Positions 29,472-38,476 of a stretch of 42,110 nt of DNA are shown in pieces (within the stretch, counting starts at the first letter, position 1; every line of letters begins with the position of its first letter). The notes beneath the pieces were generated by a model. The model did no database searches and was not told where the DNA came from. It saw nothing but the letters and a program-made list of their open reading frames with translations. Both the position numbers and the translations under genes were made by a program. This DNA comes from Leucocoprinus leucothites (taxonomy: Eukaryota > Basidiomycota > Agaricomycetes > Agaricales > Agaricaceae), in NCBI GenBank assembly GCA_013368445.1, contig JAACJO010000069.1, forward strand, positions 1 through 42,110, written 5' to 3'.

Positions 29472-32400
29472 TTAGAAAGAACCCGTTAGTCTGACATCCT
29501 TAATGGATGCACCAACATAAACATTAAATGTACCAGAGGGACGGATGTACGACTGGCTGGGAGTGTCCCAGATGCTATAAGGATTTAATAGTTAAGCAAA
29601 AGTCGCTGCATCTAGTGAAGTTCCTTACCTGAAGTCCCTCTGCCTCAATGTTATCTGGACTGTTGAGCTGGCTCCAACAGCCAGGCTAACTTCGTCGAAC
29701 CCTCTAAGCACCTTTGGTGGCTCACCTGCACCAGAGGGGTATCCAAGATATAATTGAGGTATCTCTGTTCCGGGTATCGATCCTGTGTTGGTCACTTTGA
29801 AGGATACGATTTTGGAGGATCCGGAGTTTGTGATCGACAGGCCGGAGTATCCGAAAGTGGTATAGGACAAGCCAAATCCGAACTCAAAGCGGGGGTTAAT
29901 GTTGTGAACATCCATATAGCGGTAATCCAATAGAAGCTTCTCGGTATAGTTGATCTATAACACCTGGTCAAGGCCTGGTGGGGATCACTAAGCGGGACGT
30001 TACGAACATCGGGGAATCCAGCACTATTGTAAAGGATAGTCGTGCCATAATCGTTCTCATTCTGTCAGCCAAGTCAGTTCAAATACATCGTGACATCGTA
30101 GTACATAGCTTACGTCGGCAATACTGAACGGCAATCTTCCGCTGGGGTTATATGCTCCATAGAGTACATCAACGAGGGAAGGACCGGTTTGTTCACCTGG
30201 AGCACCAGCATAGATGATTCCAGTGATATTTGGGTGGTTGCTCCAGCTGAAGCTGACCGGACCGACTGAATGTACCACGGCGATCGTATTGCTACAGACC
30301 CCAGCGACACGTTCAATCTATAGCCAGTTCAGCAAGGGTAGTGACAGTGAAGTCCAGTCGGAACTCACCAGGCTCCCACCCTTGAACCAAAGAGCGAGAT
30401 CATTCCTGTCTCCTTCGTTTCCAACCACGATATTGTAGAAGCCGAGCTCGCCGCTCATTCTGTATATCGAATTAAGACAAGACTCCCATCACGAGAAAAA
30501 CAAGACAAGCTTACGCGTTCGCAAAAACGAGGCAAACGTCCTTTCCTTGAGCAGCCTCGGCTCCGTCATCCAGATCATTTGTCAGAGAGGATGTGATAGT
30601 GGCAGACGAGCCGACAAATGAAGTGATAGCATCAATAGGAGGGACAATAAATTCAAGCGAGTTAGACCCGGAGCCCCAGCTGGGTTGCGACAAGATGCCC
30701 TAATCAGCACCCTGGAATGAATTTGGGAAATCGGTACGCACTCACCCTACAGACATTGTCCCGTCGTTGCACTCGTTCAAATCTCCACAGTCCTGATTGG
30801 GCATCTTCGCGTCTTGACCCACAATCGCCATCGTTTTTATCCTCGACTGTGCCAAGGGCAACCCACGAACGGTCGTTCCAGTTGGTGATCCATCTGTGGT
30901 TGTTCGGTTGTTCTTCAGGAGAACAGCAGAAGCCGACCCGATCTCGCGTACGAGCGCAATATGTTCCGCGGTGTGAACATTGACGCGTAGGTTGCGTGGG
31001 CCGGAACCGTCAGGTTTCTGGGAATCGAAATTCACAGGTGGGTATCCCTGGTAATAATTGACCCATTATTCTTAGGGTGGTTAGGAAAGTTCTGATGATG
31101 CATACCGAATCCTGGCCTAGACGGTACCACGCCGCAAGGATACGAGAAACCATCTGATTGAGCCTCTATTTCCAACGAATCAGAAAACAACAGAATGTTA
31201 AGACGCTTGAGTAGATAAACTACCTCTTGTGTAACAGTACCAGAATTCACGTTTGCTTTAAGACCTCCAATCCCAAGAAGTCCCGCGAAGGTACCCCCAC
31301 CTAGTAATCGATTAGTTAATATGGAGCCTGTCCAACCGCTGCAAATGAGGTCCCCACCAATGACAATGTAATCTCCGGGTTGTTCCATATCAAGTCCAGC
31401 ATTCGCATTATCGGCAGCAGAGTCGTGTGTTGCACCCCAGTCGCTGACTACATAGCCTGAAAATCGGAGTATCAGTGAATTCTGCTTCTTCCGCATCGCC
31501 AATACCCCCACGTACCCTTGAAACCATTCTTCTGCAGAAGACCATCAGGGCCAATCAGCCCTGCGTTATGGCACGATGAAGTGTCATTGAAACGGTTGTA
31601 TGCACACATAACAGAGGTGACTTCAGCCTACGAAGTAATCAGTGATCCGCTGAATATTGTCCAAGACAACCATATTAACCTCGATGCTTCTCAGAAAGGG
31701 ATAGAAGTAGATCTCGTGCATTGTCCGATCATCCATGTTTGCCGAAAGTCCATACCTCCAATGTTCTTGGTTGTTTGCAAGGAAATGCTTCGCACACGCC
31801 TGGACACCGACACTTTGGATTCCTGTAATTGTCTCGAAGGCGCCTTCCCCGTTTAGGTATGGATCCGGACCAAAACTGATGGTTAAACGTTGAAAAATGA
31901 CGTCAGTAAAGGATCATTGGCGCGACCGAACCCGAACTGCTTGCCTCTCCCATCCACGCCCTGCCTTCGGATTACGCATCTAAAAAAGAGGATAGGATCG
32001 TATTTCATGATAGTTCACAATATGATCGCCGCGGGATGGCTCACTATGTCCATTGCAGGACCCAAGAAAACACTGCCAATACCATACTTCTCAGCTCAGC
32101 CTATGATGGTAGTCGTGATACTCACTGTACACCCTTGCCTCGAAATTCTTCTGCCATCGCCTTCCCTCTTGCGCGCATCAATCTCCGACTAAACGTCGAG
32201 GCCGCGTTAATGCCCGTAGGAAACCCAGTTACGTTCTTTGACAAGCGAAACCCAGCAGGACCATCCTCAAAGCAAAAAGAGGGAAATACCGAGTCGAGAT
32301 ACAGCCGTGGTGTCCCCGATGCAACGACCTGCATGACGGCGCATCCGGAGCAAAGTCTGAGTGTCAGTACAAATAGACGTATACCATCGGAAAGACATAC

Positions 32401-32630
32401 GATTGCTGTTGAGCTGGCCAGTGCCTGTAACGATCCCTATCTTCTCGTCCAACGTCAGTTGCGCAACGGTAGCATTTGCAAGCGCGTAGGCGTCATCCCA
32501 TGAGCCTGCAAGCCCAATTTTCTTAGTGACAATATACTTGGAGTTAATACCGATAGACACACTTACGGAGCGTAAACTGAGCGAACGCCTGAGAAACTAC
32601 TGCGAAGAGAACCAATGTCTTCGACAACAT
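29472..32630 (-). CDS. Secreted GH3 beta-glucosidase, one apparent frameshift
   Basis: The enzyme hydrolyses terminal beta-linked glucose from cello-oligosaccharides or beta-glucans. It has a signal peptide (MLSKTLVLFAVVSQAFA), then the GH3 N-domain: DEKIGIVTGTG, EDGPAGFRL, GFPTGINAASTFSR, FLGPAMDIMRNPKAGRGWE, KHFLANNQEHWR and EVTSVMCAYNRFN. The catalytic nucleophile is in GYVVSDWGATHD. The second domain contains EIGSASAVLLKN and PSGRLPFSIAD, and a fibronectin-III-like C-domain (VLRGFDEVSL) ends VYVGASIKDVRLTGSF. About a dozen introns splice cleanly, one with a GC donor (31876-31944). One surplus base in the A-rich run at 32275-32286 separates the CIGDTTAVSRLG and FCFEDGPAG frames. A TATAAATA element lies about 150 bases upstream. 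Confidence 0.9.
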
Positions 32631-33455
32631 GGTTAAGTCAAAGTCACGTCTGGGCTTCAACTCATCAACATTCCAACCATCAGTAGGATCCCGAGATGAC
32701 TGCTTACCCCCAACAGAACGGCACAGGTAAATGAAAGCGACAGTTTGTTTGGTGAGAGACAGCGAGAGTTAAAATATTTATAGGCAAGCGAAGAAGCTAG
32801 TGAGCCGCAGTTCCCATATCAATGCAACAGAACGCCAGAGCCTCTCCGACCCTGTTTTGAACGGTAGAAATTACGGGCCGTACGCGTCGCCTTCTCCCGG
32901 TGCTACCCACAACTAGCCAAGAGAGCAGACGGCACCCGGAGATATAGTCATGGTGGGATGTCCTGAGGGAAAATCAACAACAGAAGCATGATTACACGCG
33001 ATGTGAACAGTGTCATTGTTGCCATTTGATCACATACATTGATTCGCAGAGATCAGCCGACAACCGGCATCTATGACTTAATTGATCTCAGTAATGAAAA
33101 TCTCGTCATATCCCCGAACAGGCCGAGTGAATGGAAGTAGTCCTTTAAAATGTTGGCCATGTAGTGCTAGTCATTCTGCATGCTCGGGTTTTTACCCTAC
33201 CTCAGACTTCATTCTCATCCCACCAATGGTTCAGGCTAAGATGATGGATGACTCTATGTGAAACATAACGCAGGCGAATCCTTCTCTCAATCTACCGTAC
33301 AAGGTCGACGTCCATGTAGTCTTTCTCAGAGCTAGTTTCCTGTATACTGGCTGATTTGACCAGGCGAGGCTCGCATCACACCGAGAGGACCTTTCACCGA
33401 GATCCAAAGAAAATAAATAAATAAGTCCATTCAAAGCCATTCGTGGCCTAGTTGG
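32631..33455. other. Intergenic region upstream of the GH3 gene
   Basis: About 825 bases lie between the GH3 start codon and the stop of the next minus-strand gene. A TATAAATA element (minus strand, 32775-32782) is the likely core promoter of the GH3 gene. I see no open frame worth calling. Confidence 0.5.
32775..32782 (-). promoter_or_regulatory. TATA box of GH3 beta-glucosidase
   Basis: TATAAATA on the minus strand lies about 145 bases before the ATG at 32630, with no better TATA element nearby. Confidence 0.5.
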
Positions 33456-34148
33456 TTATAAACTGGATCCATCTGGAGCTGTCTCATTATCACTCTCGTA
33501 TCCTTCAGTGCCCCCGTCAGCCTCGGTGACAGGTTCATCAGATTGAGTCGTTGGTTCGTTACTGTCAACGACGACAGCATCCACTCTAAGCGCCGTTTGA
33601 GCCCACCTCGAGGTTTGAATGGACTGCAATGACACTCACGAAAGAACAACTTCAACCTTTCTTCGCTCCTCACCTGTCTCAACATCCAACAATTCCACTT
33701 CAACTGTTCTTTTCCCTTTCCAGCCAAAACCTCCCGACGGTAGTGCACAAGGAATAAGCGTAAGAGTTCCGATCTGGCCTGGGTCGGATGGGACAACGAC
33801 CTCGCCCTCATCAGGCATTTTCGGCGGAGTATGAGTGAGGTTGACGTGCAAAGGGAGAGCTTTCTTCGTGAAAGCTGATGACGGCATCTTAGTGGATGTA
33901 GGGGACTAGACATTGTGTCAGGCAGCTGAACTTCTTGAATACCAATGGTCCGCGCTCACCTTGCTCATTCCATCAGACAATGTAGCTAGACGATCACTTT
34001 CAGAGATTAATGGCTTCATCATCTTGGGAGAAGAACGGGGAGTGAGATGGGCTTCATGGGCTCCGCGTTTTGATCCTGTCGAGGTGGTCCAAACAATAGT
34101 CAATGAGGTCGGTACGTAGACACCAACATATAAACGCATACCAGACAT
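33456..34148 (-). CDS. Small conserved-looking protein with acidic C-terminal tail, function unknown
   Basis: Three exons join in frame. Exon 1 (about 33969-34148) encodes a serine/lysine-rich leader (TPRSSPKMMKPLISES). An intron GTGAGC..GTCTAG leads to exon 2 with the compact domain HVNLTHTPPKMPDEGEV, GTLTLIPCALPSGGFGWKGK and VEVELLDVETGEERRKVEVVL. An intron GTGAGT..GCTTAG leads to exon 3, an acidic tail (VTEADGGTEGYESDNETAPD). The short GFGWKGKR segment and the alternating beta-like pattern suggest a small beta-sandwich, but I do not recognise the family. The start is either the ATG at 34148 or the in-frame ATGs further in; the compact domain itself begins after the ATG at 33887. Confidence 0.55.
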
Positions 34149-35876
34149 GTTTCAACACCACACCTATTCAAGGTTTTTTATAAAGCTTAGTGAAGGGTGG
34201 AGTAGTTTTCGCATCACTACTGCAACGCAAGCGAATGCTCAGAGGAGCCAGCGAGTGGTGTAGTGGGGCCTTCTAGTGAGAGGAGACTATACGACAACGA
34301 CGTCATCTCTTTTTGATTCAATCAATGTTCGGTCGAGTATATCTGCTAAGTGGGGTTCAGAGTGAGGGAGCAATTCAGTTTCACGCTGAAATGGCCGCTG
34401 ACGCCAACAGCAGATACACTTGGGAGAAATGGAGTCTACATGTGTAGAGTATGACACCAAGCTAGCTTGCGGCGTTTTCCGAGCCGCTAAAGAGGTACAG
34501 AAATGAGGGGTAAGCATTAACCTCTCTTGCAACAGATCTAGCCAACTTTAGGGGCAATACTTAAGCCATGGGCGAGTGAGCCTATTATCGAGGAATGCTA
34601 GAGCTCAAGCCTTTGGGCGATGTTTAAATTTTTGCACCGAGCTTTAGAAGATGACTCTGGAATGCTATACGTCGACTCTGTTGACAAGGACGGCAAATTC
34701 CGGCGACAATTCCGTTGAGAGGGTCAACCGGTGTGTTGCGCTGGAACGGCCACTTAGCGAATGAGTATTTGTCTGGAACCATTCCTGGTTTTCCAGAGTT
34801 GTGGACCAACTTGTAAACATGTCAATCTGCCTAAGTCAGCTCTTCAAAAGTGCTTTAATGGGAGTATTTCACAATAGTAACAGTCCAGGTCAAACAGAGC
34901 ACGAGTGCAGTGAGATATCGAGGTGTCTTGCGTGTTCGAGAATCCTTGCATCGTCGGAAGAAAGAGGGATTAGTATGACATCCTGGGATCACATACTATA
35001 GCCTGAATAAGGGCTGGCGACAAGCTCTCTGAAGCTGAGAATGAGGTAAGGAAACGGTAGGGACGATGGGAGATATAAGTTGAAAGACCGTGAACCAAGT
35101 CGAATATTGGAGGGCGAGGTTCCGAGTCGAAGCCGAGTGAGGCTGGAATTGTCGACGGCCACTGCGCCATTACTATTTACTGATCGCCGCCGAAGAAGTC
35201 AATACGTATTGTTTTCAGAATTTCAGCGAAACCTTTGACCGGAAGGTGGTGGACCATGGCGAGATACACTGTTGACTGAACCCCCCCGGAGAACACGGAT
35301 CATAGACAAGAATGGCGCTTGTTGTCAGAAGAACACGGGTATGGCTCAAGTTGGTCGATTTGCCTGCTGCATCGCCTTCACCGTACGAGAGTGCCAGCTT
35401 GGACATAGGTATAAACTGGGATCCTTTGTAAACATCAGTGACTGGTGGCCAAATTTACCACAGCAAACACCAGCGGCTGTCTGCATCAAAATCATATTCG
35501 CCTTTTGCCCTGTGGACCCTCTTTTTTAATGAACCCAAACCGAAATAAACCCAGCGCATCGGGGACGGGCCAAGATCTTCAAACCCGCTTCTACACTTCT
35601 CGTTCGTTCTCGTGAGAGCCAAGTGACTCTTAAGTATGTCCCAATCACCCTAAATTGGTCATTTACAAGCACAACATCAGAGCTCGCCAAAACTCGACAG
35701 TCTTCCTCAAAAGACTCTAATCAACGTCTAATCCCACGAACATAGGGCTCCAACGAATCTCGGGCGGCCTGGTCCTCAGCTACATAGCCCTAGGTACCTA
35801 CCACTGCCGAATGTTTCGTCCAACGAGGCTCGAGGTATCGGCAGGCCATCCTTCGCCGTCGTGGAGCACAGCAATC
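34149..35876. other. Long intergenic region
   Basis: About 1.7 kb with no recognised gene. Open frames at 34624-34809, 34970-35170 and 35215-35406 (all minus) show no domain, no shared splice pattern and no codon continuity. A C-rich run CCCCCCC occurs at 35281-35287. The region ends where the cerato-platanin duplication begins at 35877. Confidence 0.4.
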
Positions 35877-36261
35877 CGAGTATATTCCTCAAGCCCATTC
35901 AGCACCACCCGAGCACATTGACAATGCCGACGGTGTCATATTCCCGAAAATTCCAAGCCATAAATTCCCATACCCTCATGGAAGAGGATTCCTTCGGCCT
36001 GGGATAATGATCTACAGCTGACAGTACACCCTCACCCGTGCCCGTAATTTTGGACCAAAAGAACTCTGGCCGCTATTCTATTGAATGTGCTCACCCAAAT
36101 ATGACGCTCGCTTCGGCATGTCTTCTCTATCGGCTGGGTTGGATACAACTGCATGCCTCGAGTGTTTTACGGTGAATCTTCACCGCGCCGACGTCTTGCA
36201 AGACTTAATTATGGTCATATTTCGTCCGGTGTAAATCTACCGGGATCCAGGAAGTCTGGCC

Positions 36262-36268
36262 TATAAAA
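36262..36268 (+). promoter_or_regulatory. TATA box of cerato-platanin 2
   Basis: TATAAAA in the context GGCCTATAAAAGCAGGC lies about 100 bases before the ATG at 36370. The same element is found at the same distance before cerato-platanin 3. Confidence 0.65.
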
Positions 36269-36369
36269 GCAGGCATTTTCCTTGAGTATGAAAGTATCAG
36301 GTCGCATTCTCCAGATCTCCCAAAGCACCACTCGCCCTCTCAGTTCATTCACATCATCAAACCATTACC

Positions 36370-36798
36370 ATGAAGTTCTTCGCCACCCTCCTTGCCCTTC
36401 CCGCCGTCGTCCTCGCTGTATCAACAACCCTCAGCTGGGATGACGTCTACGACAATGCAAATGGTGATCTCGCCACCGTTGCTTGCTCAGACGGCGACAA
36501 CGGTCTCATCAATCGCGGCTTCTCGACATTTGGCGACTTGCCCAACTTCCCCAACATTGGTGGTATCCCTGACATCCAAGAATGGGACTCTGCCAGCTGT
36601 GGCACATGCTGGAATGTAACCTACGTCAATGGCCAAGGAGTATCGAAAAGCATCCAGGTCCTGGGTATTGATGTTGGGGGCAAGGGCTTCAACGTCGCCA
36701 AAGCTGCGATGAACACTCTTACAAACAACCAAGCCGACCGACTTGGGAGGGTAAATGTTAATGCAGTGAAAATCGCTGCCTCCAGCTGTGGATTGTGA
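36370..36798 (+). CDS. Cerato-platanin family secreted protein (CP2)
   Basis: This is a 142-residue secreted protein with signal peptide MKFFATLLALPAVVLAVS. The mature domain has TLSWDDVYD, VACSDGDNGLINRG, FPNIGGIPDI, CGTCWNVTY and a C-terminal SSCGL. All four cysteines are conserved. As for other cerato-platanins, an expansin-like, wall-binding role without hydrolysis is expected. The start ATG is supported by the leader ACCATTACC just before it. A 55 nt intron probably starts inside the last sense codon (see 36795-36849); whether it is removed or not, the protein ends at the same leucine. It is a tandem duplicate of CP3, and the two differ at twelve residues by my count. Confidence 0.94.
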   Translation: MKFFATLLALPAVVLAVSTTLSWDDVYDNANGDLATVACSDGDNGLINRGFSTFGDLPNFPNIGGIPDIQEWDSASCGTCWNVTYVNGQGVSKSIQVLGIDVGGKGFNVAKAAMNTLTNNQADRLGRVNVNAVKIAASSCGL

Positions 36799-36849
36799 GC
36801 ACTTGATTCTTGCGCTGTGACATAAACACTCATTCCATTTCCTCCACAG
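36795..36849 (+). other. Terminal intron straddling the CP2 stop codon
   Basis: The donor GTGAGC begins after GGATT, and the acceptor is TCCTCCACAG followed by GTAATC. Splicing yields GGA TTG TAA, while the unspliced reading yields GGA TTG TGA. The donor, length (55 nt) and acceptor are conserved in CP3 even though the flanking DNA has diverged, which supports a real intron. Confidence 0.65.
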
Positions 36850-37041
36850 GTAATCATTCCACAATCTGATATCATAATGGACTATTATCAGGGGTTTTAT
36901 TTTTTGATATGGACTCCCCTATACTTGCATGGACTTAACGGACTTATTGGCCCAATCATGTACCCACGTATATCTCATTACCTCGCACTATGATATCACA
37001 CGTCGCCATGTTCGATTAAAGGGGATGACTATGTATTCGCT

Positions 37042-37325
37042 CTACGTCGATTTGATAGCATCTACAACCTTTGATTCTCCACAATTCAGACATAACCAGA
37101 ATCCAGTTCGATACTCTTGTGATCCGCTGGATACAACACCACTACTAAGTGCCATCTCCTGAAATCCCTGAATGCCGTTGACCATTCTGACTACCAGGAG
37201 CACCATGTATATCAACCAGCACACCAATCCCAAACGTCAGCCACTTGACGGTTAGCCCGCAAAAACCTTGGTCATGCGTTCTTGTACACCTCGACGTAAG
37301 GCTCGAAGGGCGCGCTGATCACGAG
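37042..37325 (-). pseudogene. GH5 exo-beta-1,3-glucanase remnant (internally deleted)
   Basis: Read on the minus strand, this piece joins the middle of the GH5 gene (the DVGIGVLVDMHG region) directly to the final codons (GVVSSG..YRTGFWL..GESKVVDAIKST). About 1.1 kb is missing between them. The junction at 37151-37159 falls at the shared heptamer GCCATCT, present at both parental sites (38589 and 39724). It has lost both catalytic glutamates and the 5' half, so it is non-functional. It is the leftover of a duplicated cerato-platanin/GH5 unit. Confidence 0.82.
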
Positions 37326-37704
37326 TATATTCCTCAAGCTCATTTAGTACCACCCGAGCATATTGACAATGCTGACGGTGCCATATTCACGAAAATTCCA
37401 AGCCACCAGTTCCCATAACCTCATGGAAGAGGAATTCTTCGGCCTGGGATAACGATCTACAGCTGACCGTACATTCTCACCCGTGCCCGTAAATTTGGAC
37501 CAAAAGAACTTCCCCGCTATTCTATTGAATCTGTTCAACAGAATATGACGCTCGTTTCGGCGTGTCTTCTCTATCAGCTGACTTACATACAGCTGCATGC
37601 CTAGAGCGATTACGGTGAATCTTCACCGCGTCGACGTCTTGCAAGATTTAATCATGGTCATATGTCCTCCGATGTAAATCTACCGAGATCCAGGAAGTCT
37701 GGCC

Positions 37705-37711
37705 TATAAAA
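37705..37711 (+). promoter_or_regulatory. TATA box of cerato-platanin 3
   Basis: TATAAAA lies in the same GGCCTATAAAAGCAGGC context as in the duplicate copy, about 100 bases before the ATG at 37813. Confidence 0.65.
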
Positions 37712-37812
37712 GCAGGCATTTTCCTTGAATGTGAAAGCATCAGGTCGCATTCGCCAGATCTTCCAAAGCACTACTCGCCCTCTCAGTTCATTCGCATCAC
37801 CAAACAATCACC

Positions 37813-38241
37813 ATGAAGTTCTTCGCCACCCTCCTCGCCCTTCCCGCCGTCGTCCTCGCTGTATCAACAACCCTCAGCTGGGATAACGTCTACGACAATG
37901 CGAATGGTGATCTCGCCACCGTTGCTTGCTCAGACGGCGCGAATGGACTCATCCCCCGCGGTTTCTCGACCTTTGGCGACTTGCCCAACTTCCCTAACAT
38001 TGGTGGTATCCCTGACATCAAAGGATGGAACTCTACCAGCTGTGGCACGTGCTGGAATGTAACCTACGTCAATGGCCAAGGAGTATCGAAAACTATCAAG
38101 GTCCTGGGTATTGACGTCGGAGGCGGGGGCTTCAACGTCGCCAAGGCTGCGATGAACACCCTTACCAATAACCAAGCCAACCAACTTGGGAGGGTAAATG
38201 TCAATGCAGTGAAAATCGCTGCTTCCAGCTGTGGACTGTAA
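37813..38241 (+). CDS. Cerato-platanin family secreted protein (CP3)
   Basis: This is a 142-residue secreted protein with the same signal peptide as CP2. The mature domain has TLSWDNVYD, VACSDGANGLIPRG, FPNIGGIPDI, CGTCWNVTY and SSCGL, with four cysteines. Compared with CP2, several acidic residues are replaced (D to N three times, D to A, E to G) and two Q become K, so CP3 is more basic. It is followed by a 55 nt intron inside the stop region (38238-38292). It is convergent with the GH5 gene, whose stop lies 236 bases downstream. Confidence 0.94.
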   Translation: MKFFATLLALPAVVLAVSTTLSWDNVYDNANGDLATVACSDGANGLIPRGFSTFGDLPNFPNIGGIPDIKGWNSTSCGTCWNVTYVNGQGVSKTIKVLGIDVGGGGFNVAKAAMNTLTNNQANQLGRVNVNAVKIAASSCGL

Positions 38242-38292
38242 GTAGTTGGCCCTTTCGCTATGGCATAAACACTCACTCCATTTCCTCCACAG
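38238..38292 (+). other. Terminal intron straddling the CP3 stop codon
   Basis: The donor GTAAGT begins after GGACT and the acceptor is TCCTCCACAG, followed by GTAATC. Spliced and unspliced readings both give GGA CTG TAA. It corresponds exactly to the CP2 intron at 36795-36849. Confidence 0.65.
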
Positions 38293-38476
38293 GTAATCTG
38301 CAATCTGATTATAACGGACTATTATCGGGCTTTTTGATATGGACTCTCTCTATACTTGTACGAACTTAACGGACTTATTGACCCAATCATGTACCCACAT
38401 ATACTTATCTCACTCCTTCGTTCCATGATATTACACGTCGTCATGTTCGATTGAAGGGAATGACTATGTATTCGTT

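Larger units (their letters stand above)
35877..37325. repeat. Tandem duplication, copy 1: cerato-platanin promoter and gene plus GH5 remnant
   Basis: This block begins CGAGTATATTCCTCAAGC, as does copy 2 at 37322. The promoter region, the coding exon, the terminal intron and the 3' flank of cerato-platanin 2 match those of cerato-platanin 3 closely by eye. After the gene comes DNA matching the 3' end of the GH5 gene (37042-37158, like 38477-38596), then a jump to DNA matching the middle of the GH5 gene (37159-37325, like 39730-39894). The block ends inside GH5-derived sequence where copy 2 begins. Confidence 0.85.
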
